Shown here one piece after another: positions 48,535 through 59,592 of a stretch of 64,000 nt of DNA (positions are counted from its first letter, which is position 1; each line of letters begins with the position of its first letter). The translations under genes were made by a program, and so were the position numbers. Under the pieces are notes generated by a model, which saw only the letters and a list, made by a program, of their open reading frames with translations, was not told the DNA's origin and ran no database searches. This DNA comes from Apricaphanius iberus. Lineage: Eukaryota; Chordata; Actinopteri; Cyprinodontiformes; Aphaniidae. The DNA lies in contig JAPXFQ010001662.1 of NCBI GenBank assembly GCA_028564705.1, positions 5,392,001 to 5,456,000 on the forward strand, in the 5' to 3' direction.

Positions 48535-48549
48535 AAGCATAAACCATCA

Positions 48550-49532
48550 GATGTCTCCTCGCTGTGAGGAGATGTAGGAAATGTCAGCTCCAGTAAAGGG
48601 CTGTTCTGTTAACACCTCTGAAAGGTTCACTAGATTTATCATCCATTGAATTTTTTTTAATAAAATATTTTAAAAACGAAACAGCAATAAAACTGAATAG
48701 AAAAGAAAAAGAAGAAACGAATATAAAAACTGAAATGGACAAGAACAAAACTATTTTTAAATCAAAACTTGTTTAAATTTTCTAAAGTCTTCTTTGGATA
48801 TTATTTCTTAATACAACCATATGCTCTACTTTCTCAAACTGCACATACAAATTTTAAATAACCCGGGCTCAAATTTTGAGAGTTTTACCCGACAGAAACC
48901 TCCTCAGAAACCTCCTTCTGCAACAGATAAATTGTGGTCAACAAATCCTCACTTGTTTATCTTTAAAATATCTATTTAGGCTTGTTTGTTTGTTTCAGCC
49001 TCGCCTTTCAACTCAAAAGTGTTTCTATATCGGAGACAGAGAAAGCGCATTCAGTTGATGGATTAGGAGGTAGGTGAACTTTATGTGATATTTTTACATA
49101 TGCCTCTGCTCGTGTGTATTTTAAGTGTGTCTGCTGTGTCAGTGCTGATGTGTTGTTCACAAATGACACATCCCTGAGAGCCAAATCTTTGAGTGACTGT
49201 TTTGTGATGAACTACTTTGTCGGAGCGGAAACAACACCGCTCTCTGTTTTATAATTGAGATTCAAAGACAAAACACAGAACAAAGAGATCTCCATTCATA
49301 CACACACTAACACTCTGACAGAGTATTTTTTGATTTATTTTTAGGCCTTCACAAAAGGAAGGATTCTTTATGAGAATTACTAGAATTATTATCATTAGGT
49401 ACCTTTTATTTATTTTAGTATTTTGCCACGGCTTACAGGAACACAAAATCTCGTCTGAGGAGACTCGTCACACATAACTTCTATCACTGCTTCAGGCAGT
49501 TTCTCCAGAGCTTAGTTGAGTACTCTAGTTTT
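48550..49532. other. Intergenic DNA, no gene seen
   Basis: AT-rich flank of the nested transposons. Short frames only. A minus-strand AATAAA at about 49405-49415 could serve the small frame that ends at 49533. Confidence 0.35.
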
Positions 49533-49679
49533 TCATCCCCTTGAGGGTTCTTCACTCTGGGTCTTTCCCAGTTTTTTAGCCTCCTGGTAAAGGTCACACA
49601 CAAACCATATTATGGCAGTTATCAGCATTACCGCCGTCGCACAAATGGCCACCTGGCAACAGAAACTAAGACCAGTCAT
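49533..49679 (-). CDS. Candidate 48-residue single-pass membrane microprotein
   Basis: A short minus-strand frame reads MTGLSFCCQ, then a hydrophobic helix (VAICATAVMLITAIIWFVC), then a charged tail (DLYQEAKKLGKTQSEEPSRG) before a TGA. The layout (short N terminus, one membrane helix, polar C terminus) is that of known small integral membrane proteins, and an A at -3 gives an acceptable start context. Alternatively, TTGCCAG/GTGG at 49652 could be a splice acceptor, making 49533-49652 the last exon of a longer membrane protein whose other exons I could not find. I do not recognise the family. Neighbours are the L1 nest and the Ly6 array. Confidence 0.4.
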   Translation of the reverse strand: MTGLSFCCQVAICATAVMLITAIIWFVCDLYQEAKKLGKTQSEEPSRG

Positions 49680-49699
49680 ATTAATCCTTAATTCATAGC

Positions 49700-50257
49700 T
49701 CAATATTCTCAATATTGGCTCAATAGCACCAGATCAAAGCAGACCAGAATCTCGATTAAACCTGTTTTAGGTATTTTAATGTATCATCTACTGACATGAT
49801 CAACTCAATCATGCCCAAATCATCTACTCAAAATGATTGAGGAAATCACCTGACTGGATGATCATCTGCGCATGATTACACAATCATGGGCGATCTGACA
49901 CACCAAACAACAAAAGTAGGACACTAAACTATTTCTTTGTACTCTCTGTGTTGTGTATCTATAGGGATCATTTACCTTTGGCCGTTAGAGGGAGCCATTG
50001 AATCTCTCTGTCACGTTGTTTGGTTGTTTGAATTTATCCCTCTTTCTATGTCTTTCTTTAAATATAAACAAGGGTTGACAAACTGAATCATATCTGTTGA
50101 GGTTGCAAATTTTGGGCTTTTCCATTATGTTGGTCCGAATTGGGATCCGTAATTCAGTCTAAGCAGAGACTGCAGTTTGCTGTTTATTGAATTTAATTCA
50201 TGAAGTTTTTTTTTTTTTTTTTCCTGTTTTGAACTACCAACCATAATCTGCTCTCAT
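49700..50257. other. Intergenic DNA, no feature seen
   Basis: No exon or element ends recognised. A T-run at about 50206-50222 is low complexity. Confidence 0.35.
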
Positions 50258-50771
50258 TTAAAGGCACAGTGTGTAATTTTCGGCCAGTAGGGGGCAGTGC
50301 ATACCTAAATTATCACAAGCATGCGGTATCCGTGTCTTCGAGTAAGAAACTCTACAACGGAGGTCCAACTAGTGCTTTTTTCAAACGCTCAATTCCCTGA
50401 AAATGATCTATTTGCAGCAACATGACGAGCACATCAGTCTCTCTTTCATCGCTTGGAACTAGCGAAGATGTAAAAATGTATTTATGGTGAAACTTTTTTG
50501 CATTTTGAGGGGAAATCAATGTTTTAATAGCGGGCGTGTTCCGTGCACTTTGTCCGTCCGGGCTCTTGTAGAAGTAAAGACGTCATCTAATATGTCTTTC
50601 CCCTGAAAAGAGGACCCGCACCTATGTATTTGACAACTGATTTTTAAAGTCATATTTTACAATATCACCAACATTTTTGCAATTAATGTGCTTTACCTAA
50701 TTATTATTACATAATATTTTTATGGCTATTTTCAAAGATGTACTGCAAAAACTACACACTGTCACTTTGAA
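50258..50771. mobile_element. MITE with ACAGTGTGTA inverted ends
   Basis: The left end TTAAAGGCACAGTGTGTAAT is inverted at the right as ACTACACACTGTCACTTTGA. Between lie 0.47 kb without a transposase frame. The phrase GGCCAGTAGGGGGCAGTG near the left is common in fish MITEs of this type. The superfamily is not certain. Confidence 0.7.
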
Positions 50772-51613
50772 GAAAATTATTGTTAAAAGAATTATAACAA
50801 ATATATTTTTTTTTCACATGGCTTTTTTTGTCATCAGAAAGAATATGTGTTTATAAAGGTATTTTTATAACCAGCCGGGTCCTGTTAGAGTGCTTGTGGA
50901 GCACCAGAGCGTCATTGTTTTCCTAATAATGTACAAACAGTTGTATAACTAGGTTTATCAGATGATGTTGAGGAAACAATAGACTGTAGCTGGCAGCCGG
51001 GATGAGGACATACGTCAAGCCTGGAAAATGCTGACAGAACAGCCTCGCCCAGTCAGAACACAAAGATTTATTGTTTTCTTTCAAAAAATTGTTATCTAAA
51101 CTTTCACCCATTGTTCTGTACCTCTCCAGGTCACTAGATGACTAATGCCCTTGTTGATCATCTCTCTCACAATAAAGTGAAACTATTGCATTTAAGGACA
51201 TCTCATCGGAGCGTATGCTCCAAAAGTGTCACAGCCCACAAAGTAAAAAAGACATTATAGTAAAAATGTATACAGTATGCAATAGTTTAGAAATACAAGA
51301 ATACACTATATACTTTAAATACCTAAATGATAAATGCATTAATTGATGTTTTAAAACATTTGTTGATTACAAAACCAAAATGATAAAATTTTCTTTAAAG
51401 TATGAAGCTATTTCAGTTCAATTTTATAGCCTAAAATATCTTAACTAAAAAGGCAGTTATTAATTATTTACAGAGGCAGCTTAAATATAGTGTTTCTATT
51501 TGTTACAGACAGAAATTCCAAAAAGGTTCATTTCAGAGCTTTTATTGATTTTTGCAGTTATTATATGATCTGTTAGCATTATCTAAAGGATAAATATATG
51601 TATAGATCAAGGG
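50772..51613. other. Intergenic DNA upstream-side of the tandem repeat
   Basis: Nothing recognised apart from the probable poly(A) signal of the next gene at 51541. Confidence 0.35.
51541..51546 (-). other. Candidate poly(A) signal, first minus-strand Ly6 gene
   Basis: Minus-strand AATAAA about 250 bp after the stop codon at 51796. The next two Ly6 genes have AATAAA at similar distances (56064-56069 and 59411-59416). Confidence 0.45.
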
Positions 51614-51682
51614 TCAATATATTTATAAAGGATCAGTCAATATATTTATAAAGGATCAGTCAATATATTTATAAAGGATCAG
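51614..51682. repeat. Tandem repeat, 3 x 23 bp
   Basis: Three identical units of TCAATATATTTATAAAGGATCAG (shown by period), at 51614, 51637 and 51660. It lies in the presumed 3' UTR or just inside the transcribed region of the neighbouring minus-strand Ly6 gene. Confidence 0.95.
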
Positions 51683-51795
51683 CTTGAAATTTAAGCATAA
51701 CTTTAATTACTTAAAATGATATTTAAAGGATTTAAAACGCTCAACTTAGGATCAACAAGTGAGAATTAGTGAGAGAAGTGGTATCTCATGTTCGA

Positions 51796-54126
51796 TTACA
51801 ACTCCCAGAATCCCCACAGTGAGGACAGGAGGGCAGCACAGAGGGACACAGTCAGAGACAGTTGAACAGAAGTGGCTCCGTTGCACAGGTTTGTGGTGCA
51901 GCATGAGAAGGTGCTGGTGTAAGCAGCTCCGATGAGGGATCCAGTCAGCGTCACCCCGCACAGGTCCGAGTCAAGGCAGCCCCTGCTGTGGAGGGTCAGT
52001 GACCCCGTAGCATTGAACTCTGAAATTACCATAAACAGAGAATCTGTTAAACATGAGCTAGCTTCTTCTGAGAACATCGTCTGCTAAACCCAATTTATAA
52101 AACACACATTTCATATTTCATTAGTTTGTTGCAAATTAATCATGGAAAAGACACAGACTTTAAATCAAACACATACGAAATACAATACATCTATCTTTTA
52201 CACTTTATATCAACATGTATAACTCAATTTTTCTAACCTTTTTACTATCAATTTTTCTAGCGCTTGATTTACAATAGTTTCCTTTTAATTCTCATACAAA
52301 TACATCAACAACTTGGTGTACTTATTTTGTATAATTTCATCACTCTATGCTTTATTGTTGGAGGAGTTTTGGTTAGCTCTGCTTTAGTTCATTTGGGATT
52401 GGCAGAAATTACTTTCTCCTCAGATCTGTTAGGTCCCTCCACAGCATACTATTCAAGTTAAATCCTGGACTCTGACTCAAATATTGCAACACTTCAATTA
52501 ACAGTTTTTTTGGTGCACCTGTTTTCCTGTTTCATCACAAAGCTTCAGCTGTCAGACAGTTGGCTTCACGCTTGGCTCAAGAATACCTAATAGAAGAGTT
52601 AGTGGTTGTCTCAATAACTGCAAGGTTCCAGTTCATGTGGCTGCAAAACAAGCTCAGACCATAATCCACCCACCCCTCTGTGTGACAGTTGATGTGGGGT
52701 ACTGATATAGGCTACTGTCATCTGCTTTGTTTTAGGGAGGATAAATCAGAATTTTTTTATTTCTTTTTTTATTTCTCTGAGCATTTATTGTATATTTAAA
52801 TAATATAATACAGGGCATCCACTCCCAGGGAGGCGAGCATTTAACGTAAAAGACGATGGACAGATTATGTGGTACTCCTGGCTTCATGCAAATGTAGCTG
52901 AATAAGGGATTCAGGATTTGTTGGGTTTTGGGTGATTGGTACAGGTTTGACAGAAACCTATGAGACTTACAGCAGTTGCAAAGGCATTGTATAAAAGCAG
53001 AATCACTAAGGACTTTGAATTGTTTGGAAATGGTGTAAAATGTTCCAGATTGATTTGGAGCAACAGTTGCTTCTCCAGAATTATTGCTGATGTCTTCCTG
53101 CCCTGGCACAAACTATGGCAACAAAACCCCTACTTTTCTAAAGGCGGTCCCATTCACAGTCATAGAAACTGTCCTTTTTGCTTTTTTTGGCATTAATGAA
53201 CTAATTAACAGTTATATGTTTGTAAGGTTCGCCTATTTTGACCCACTTCTCAACTTTTGCTCAAAATAACTGGTTCAGCTACATAGTTCCCTAAACTGCT
53301 GGTAACTTTTGTTCTTCTCCTCCCAGTTGAGTAATCTCATTATCATTAGATGGCAACAGTTTTTCCTTACGTGCTTCTCCTCTGTAGCAGCTCTCTGTTG
53401 AGTTAACACAGGTGACGTCACTCGGAAAGAAGCAGCTTCCAAATACGCCAACAGTGCATTGACGGCAGGCCAGACAGTTTCCTGTTCAGTGGAAAAAAAA
53501 AAACCAAGTTACTGTCTGTCTTATGAGGTCTTCATATTTCAGTTTGAGAAATGATAAATGTGCTTTCTGTTGAAAAGGTTGCTTAAAATTTTTTGAAATT
53601 TAAATACATCCGTCTACTAGTTCAGTAATATTTTTACTACAATGATGGGAAATAATTCAGTAAAGAATAATAGTTACTTTTTAACAAGGTATGCCTATGA
53701 ATACAAACTGGAAACATCTTATTATAAGCTTTTTTTTCTTCACTCTCAAATAATCTGTGGTTAACATACACTATGTGTATGTTAACCACAGGCCCCAAAT
53801 TTCTTTTAATTAGTTAGTTTTGAAAATAAAAGATTTTAGTTGTGATAAAAGCGGAGGAAACATAAGTAGACATATTTTCACTGAATCCTGGCAAATGAGA
53901 ATACGTTTCTTGCAGTAAAACCATGTTTGTTTCAGTTTATTTGAGCAATAAGCCATCAAATACAAGCAACCCAATAAGTCAGAGGAAAATTTCAATGACA
54001 TTGAAAACAGGTATCAAAATAAAACTGGCGTGCTGAAAAAAATCAAACAAAGAGAGGAACTTCTGTCTACTCACCTGCCACAATCAGGGCACTGAGGCAA
54101 ATTACTGCTTTCCAGATGGTATTCAT
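51796..54126 (-). CDS. Ly6/uPAR-domain GPI-anchored protein, array member 1
   Basis: Exons are 54075-54126, 53371-53481 and 51796-52019 (minus strand), with GT/AG borders and phase-1 introns, giving 128 residues. A signal peptide MNTIWKAVICLSALIVA is followed by NCLACRQCTVGVFGSCF. The domain closes with the signature SCCTTNLCNGATS, and a hydrophobic GPI tail ends SSLWGFWEL. N-glycosylation sites are NST in exon 2 and NAT at the start of exon 3. The third exon is very close to that of array member 2, including the tail, and both belong to a head-to-tail array of three. A TATA-like TATTTAAG lies about 196 bp upstream of the ATG (54322-54329). Intron 1 contains no gene; intron 2 is AT-rich with no clear element. 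Function is inferred from the family only. Confidence 0.93.
53755..53791. repeat. Perfect inverted repeat (17-bp arms, 3-base loop)
   Basis: CTGTGGTTAACATACAC at 53755-53771 is exactly inverted at 53775-53791, separated by TAT. It lies in intron 1 of Ly6 array member 1. Confidence 0.95.
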
Positions 54127-54329
54127 TGTTCACAAGCTTATTTAGAGAAGAGAAATTTCTACCAACAGAAACCCTTGGCTGTCTTAGTTCATGTGGACCG
54201 AGACGCATATGAGAATGAGACAAGTAAAGCATGACTGATAAGAAAAGATGCCCAACAGGTTTAGCCTCTTTAGCAAGTTTGAGGAGGGAGTTGTCATGGA
54301 AAAACAAATGTTCCTCCTTCCCTTAAATA

Positions 54330-56063
54330 CCCAGCTACAAGGATGTTAAATGTCTCACAAATCATTTTATTTGATCATTAAATATTTGTACAATCTGTGG
54401 GAAACAAATGAAGTTTCAAAGAGATGGTGGATACTTTTTAGGAGATTAACGGAAACCATATTCAATGTTTGTATAATTGCTTTTGAAATGTTTTATAAAA
54501 GTCCATCCGGAACAGAGTTAATCACTAAAGTTTAACACTTAATTATTATCTCCATATTTCTTGAAAACATTACATTAAACTGAAAAGTGTATATAGTTTG
54601 ACTTTCAAGTAATTTAGAGGTGTTATCGTAATTTGTTGCCCCCCAAATATTCAGACAAAAGTATGCAGTAGTATGTTTGTTATTAGTGAGAAAAATACTC
54701 TGACTTTGGAGAGAGAAAATACTTTTGACACTAATATTTTATCTGCTTAACAATCAAGCTTACCTTAGAGACAGTAGTCTCATGTTTACACATCAAGATA
54801 GAAGCATCTCTGCTTTACAAGTTGTGATTATAATGATTATTTTCATCAGCCTGTCTTATCAGCCAATCGGCAAGCGACAAGCTACACTCTGAACAGGTAA
54901 AAAGTTTATCACAGGACTACAACCAAACATCTGAACCGTAGGGTAGTGTCAAGTTAATCTAAAATTTATGTTTTTACTGCAGGTAAAACGATACTTGATG
55001 GACCCCCCAAACTCCAGATGTTATTATTATTATCAACATCATCCATGATTGATAACATATGATACTTCTTGTTCTATTTTTTCTTGTTGTTCTTCCTCTT
55101 ACAAGATAATTCATGGCATCTCAAGGCAATTTATGAAAAATTAAGTTTAAAGTGATTTATCAAAACAAACTAATCCAACATATAGAGAGATTCTTTTTTA
55201 GTTTCAATCATTCCAATTTGTTGGTTTGCAGTCAAATCCAATTTATTTCAACAGCGTGTTCCAGTTCCTGCTAATATCCATTAACTTTGCTCGTCCATTG
55301 AAGAGGAGTGGTCCAACATTCCACAGGCCACAATCGACAACCTGATCAACTCTATGCGACGCAGATGTATTACACTACATGAGGCAAATGGTGGTCACAC
55401 CAGATACTGATGGTTTTCTGAGTCTTTGCCACCACACTGTTTATGATACAACCCAAAGTTTGAATATCTGCCACATTTGGATGATGTATGCAATGCCTGA
55501 GTAGTCCTTTGATACTAGTTTCATGTGTTTGCACATGCAGAAGTTATTGCATGTTATTTTTTTTTGGGTGATGGACTTCAGACAAATATGCAGTTATTAC
55601 CTTGATAATAAAAAATATGAGCTAGACATCATGTATGATAGTTGCCAAAGAGATAAATGACCAGATCCTGTCATATGAGCTATTTAGGAGACATATCTGA
55701 TAAGTACATATAGGACATGAATACTGAATGTATACATATATTTACGTACAATACAGGAAAATGGCAAATTTTATGTATTTCACATATATTCAAAACTTAT
55801 ACCAAAACATATATTAAAACCCACATGTTTATATAGATTCTCTCCATGTGGGAAAATTAGTAGTAGAGTAAAGTAGAAAACATAGAGAGCTTGGAAAAAC
55901 TACAGCATTGGTCGTACTTAAAAATGTGAATCAAAATTTCTAGAAAGAATGTTATAATTCTTTGAAGGAATACAAATAAAACCCTCACACTATAACATAG
56001 TGTGGTTCATTGAACAAAAAAAAAATAGGGCACTTCATTTATTTTTTTAAAATCCATCTCAGT
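54330..56063. other. Intergenic DNA between Ly6 genes, no feature named
   Basis: AT-rich. A patch at 55310-55420 (CCAACATTCCACAGGCCACA, CCTGATCAACTCTATGCGAC) resembles the 3' part of an old Tc1-like transposon but is too short and worn to call. No exon was recognised. Confidence 0.35.
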
Positions 56064-56069
56064 TTTATT
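56064..56069 (-). other. Candidate poly(A) signal, second minus-strand Ly6 gene
   Basis: Minus-strand AATAAA about 245 bp after the stop codon at 56313. Confidence 0.45.
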
Positions 56070-56312
56070 ATGTACCAAAAATGAAAAAGAATTGCCAACT
56101 CAAGAGACTTTACAAAACAAGCAGGTCCAGTTCATTTACGGTCATATAGAATATTTGTACTAAAATAATATAGATATTGTTTATTTCTGATTTTCCATCT
56201 GGAGACTGAGGTTATATTTAATTAATTTAAATGAGATTAATTGAATGGATAAAATCTAAATAAAATCTGAATAATAAGAAAATTAGGCAACAAAGATCCA
56301 TCTCATTTTGGA

Positions 56313-59179
56313 CTACAACTCCCAGAATCCCCACAATGAGGACAGGAGGGCAGTACAGAGGGCCACAGTAAGAGACAGCTGGATGGTGGTGGACCCGTTG
56401 CACAAGTCTGTGTCGCAGCATGAGACGGTGCTGGTGTAAGCGGCACCGATGAGGGTTCCGTTCAAGGTTGCCCCACAGATGGCGGAGAACAGGCAGCCCC
56501 GGCTGTACAGAGTGGGCGACCCGGTCGTGTTAAACTCTGAAAGGACCAGAAAACAGTTATAAGTGTGTTAAATAAGTATGGATTCTTTCTCTCACCAAGG
56601 GAACCAAAACTGCTGTTCTGCTACCGACATTTTTTATGAATAATTATTTATTAAATTATTGTGTCCCTCGGATGAAGGACCTATAAAAGTTTTACCATCT
56701 CCTTACTTGCTTGTAAGGTTGCACACCTCTCCTGTTCACCACATGTGACTTCTTCTCCAAACAGGCAAGACCCAAATACGCCGATAGAACACTTATGGCA
56801 CTGTAGGCATTGTGCTGTTTAGAGGAAAGAAATAAAGGATAGATATAATTGCTGGGCACATCTCATTTACGTATGCTTGTGTTTCAAATTCCACAAAGTT
56901 TTCATTGGCTAATAGAAACAAGTTACATTTGTGGAACAAACATTTAATAATTTATCACCTGGAGAAAAGAAGAAAAACATTTACGCTTGTAAAACATCTT
57001 CAAAAGTACCTTTCAGGATTTGAGGTTAAGAATTCTTCTGTCAAACATTAAACACAATCCAGCAACTGACTTCATTCAAACAATTTTTCATGACAAGATG
57101 ATTAGCTAATGAGGTACATGTTTCCTTGATTTAATTGGTCTGTTAAACCACCAAAAGAGTTATACTCAACCCTATATTGTTTTAATTGGTGGTTCTTATC
57201 TATTTTTGATATAATGTTGTTATTTTTGTGTGTTGTGTTGTTTGTTTTTAGGGACTACAGATGGAGATTAGCATTCCTCTAAATCTAGTGTATTTACAGG
57301 AATATTGTTAATTCATTAATAATTGTTGTCCTATTCAAATAAAATGAATTCATTTTAACCAAGGAAACATTATGTTACACTTTTCTTGCTTCTTCTGTAG
57401 TATAAACAGTTTTCTGCTAAGCCAGACAGCCTTGGCTTACTTTTGGACTCGCCGCATCAGAACCACAGCTCTCACCTGTCATTTATTCGCCTCATATACT
57501 GTATTAGCACAGAACCAACCAAACTGTCACCCAAATATTACAGCAAGGAGCTATTAATAACTTTAATTAAAATCCAAATTTGCTCCGCTCAAGGTAGACT
57601 CACCAGAGGAGGGTAAAGTTTGAAACTGAAACTGAAAGTAACACTATGATTTACTTACTGATGATTATTTGAGTACAGGAGGGTTGCTCATACAGCTTTG
57701 AAATTTAAATCCCACATGGTCAGTTGATTGCTTAAAGGTTGGACGTGGAACATGAGCATGATAGCGACATCTAGTTTATCTAAGTTGTAGTTAAAACAAT
57801 AAAAACATAATTCCAGCCATTGGGTTGCCTGGTTCACTGCGAATACGCCCAGTGACCGGCCTGAACTGTGTCCAGTGAGGAATATATTTTAGAGGAGAGT
57901 CAGCTAACCTGAGCAAAGTTAGCTAGTGAGTTAGCTTACTAATCCAGGGGGAAAGTCATTATTGCCGCGTGTGTTTGATGCTGTGGAAATGTTTTATGTG
58001 GATCCATCTAGTGTAGGCTTCACCTAAAACTACTCTAGTTTCTGTTCTTCTGTGGTCAATCCTCTCCTGAGATGGATTACAATATCTCCTGGGTTCTGAA
58101 GCAGCTGCTTGACTTGCTGACCACACCATTCTTCCAAGTACCAACCGAGCTGTGCCGAACATATTGTTGGATCATTGAGATGGCATCTGTCAATCCCCGG
58201 CCACTATTGGCCGGTAGATGTAAACATAATGTCATTGTCGTTCCCGGTTAAAATCTACATTTTATTAAATTTTTATTCAAGTATAATTTTTTAAGGAAAA
58301 ATTTTACTTTCATTCTAAATCCTGATTTATTTTTTAAGTGTATCTTTTCATGAAAATGTTTCATATTAAATGTTTAATAGGAGGAAAAAAATAGATAAAA
58401 CAAGGTTGTGAAAGTTCAGTAAAAGTAACGTACCCAGTCCGGATACAGCAGAATACTGTGTATTATATACTGTCAATCCAAATATACATGCACTGTTACT
58501 TAAAAAAGGAGTGGCTCAAAAGTGACATCTATAGTTAAAAGATGACTTTATGTTCCTTAAAATACACTTAATTTCCTCACTTCTAGACCAAAGTGCCAAG
58601 AGTCGGACCATTACTTTATCTGGTTATGGTAAATTTATTATTTACTATTTATTTTTTGGTTGGTTTGGTTTAGTAACACAAAAATATCATATAAACATCC
58701 CACCATTGAATCTATCTGCATTCAGTTACACTTTGAGAATCTTGGCTAAATATAAATGCCTGTTAGAAATCTACTTAACTTTATACTTTTATCAAATTTA
58801 ACTAGATTTCATCCTCGGATACTTGTGCTTAAAAAACAACCAAATTATTATTTTTTTTTATAAGTGTTCAGCTGCATGAAATAGAAAGTCTTTAACTTTT
58901 ATACTTTATCATTGAAAATGATTTGTGAAAATTAATTCAGTAAAAATGAAAAAGTTTGCAGTAAAACCTGTCATGTCTCTTCTTTTTGACAGTGACATTA
59001 CTCACTTACTACCACCTGCTGGATGCTGACTGTCACTAATGACCACTATAAAAGTTAAAAACAATGGTACAACTGTAAAAGTAACCATTAAAATAGTTTT
59101 CAGAGTAAGATAATACATTTTTCTTACCTGTGTCTATCACAGCGCTGAACGCAATCACGGCTGTCCAGAAGGTAGTCAT
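56313..59179 (-). CDS. Ly6/uPAR-domain GPI-anchored protein, array member 2
   Basis: Exons are 59128-59179, 56707-56814 and 56313-56536 (minus strand), phase-1 introns, 127 residues. The signal peptide is MTTFWTAVIAFSAVIDT. The domain starts QCLQCHKCSIGVFGSCLF and closes SCCDTDLCNGSTT, before a GPI-type tail ending SSLWGFWEL. N-glycosylation motifs are NTT, NGT and NGS in exon 3. Compared with member 1 the GVFGSC and AAYTST segments and the last 11 residues are the same, so these are the closest pair in the array. Intron 1 carries a probable MITE. The receptor or ligand is unknown; a GPI-anchored surface role is inferred from the family. Confidence 0.93.
57732..58252. mobile_element. Possible MITE in Ly6 intron 1
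   Basis: The block is richer in CpG than its surroundings. The outer parts pair imperfectly in inverted orientation (left GAACATGAGCATGATAGCG..CATCTAG, right CTAGATG-like GTAGATGTAAAC..ATGTCATTGTCGTTCCCGG). Target duplication not resolved. Confidence 0.4.
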
Positions 59180-59410
59180 GTTTACGATTAATAGAAAAAT
59201 ACTGGAAACACTAATGACTTAAACACACCTAGATTCTTGGATGCCTCATAGCAAGTGAGGAGAAGACACGCTGCAAGGAATGGTGAACACAAATCAGGGC
59301 TGTGGGTTGTTTTTTCTCAGTAAGAGAATGAAGTCACACACTACTCAAATCCTACCCCACTTAGATTCACAACTTCAAGAAAGTGAAACTCCCAGTAAAT
59401 CAACATTAAT

Positions 59411-59416
59411 TTTATT
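59411..59416 (-). other. Candidate poly(A) signal, third minus-strand Ly6 gene
   Basis: Minus-strand AATAAA about 180 bp after the stop codon at 59593. Confidence 0.4.
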
Positions 59417-59592
59417 GCATTAAGTCGATGCAAACTGAAGGAAATTCCTATGTTAAAATTCTCACAATGTGTCTACTACATTATTGTGTAGGCATACTAA
59501 TAAATGACATCATGAATGGTTTATAAGTTTCCTGTATATACAGAAACTTTGCATATCGTAAAGTAAGAAGGTTATTTCTCCGGTTGTTGTTA

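Larger units (their letters stand above)
35054..48546. mobile_element. DNA transposon (about 0.5 kb of its own sequence), split by an L1 insertion
   Basis: TGGTTTATGCTTGCCGC at 35054-35070 is exactly inverted at 48530-48546. The inner parts of both ends also pair imperfectly (CCGCACGGAAACGAGACG against the GCCGTGCGGACCTCACGG region). Removing the L1 leaves an element of about 0.5 kb with GC-rich ends and no transposase, so it is a non-autonomous element. The end style fits fish Harbinger/ISL2EU-like MITEs, but I saw no clear target duplication, so the superfamily is open. The interior frame at 35235-35513 is not supported as a gene. Confidence 0.75.

Noticed and set aside
50923..51111. Upstream exon for the small membrane frame at 49533
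   Set aside because: The 62-residue frame has no splice donor in a compatible phase and no recognisable domain.
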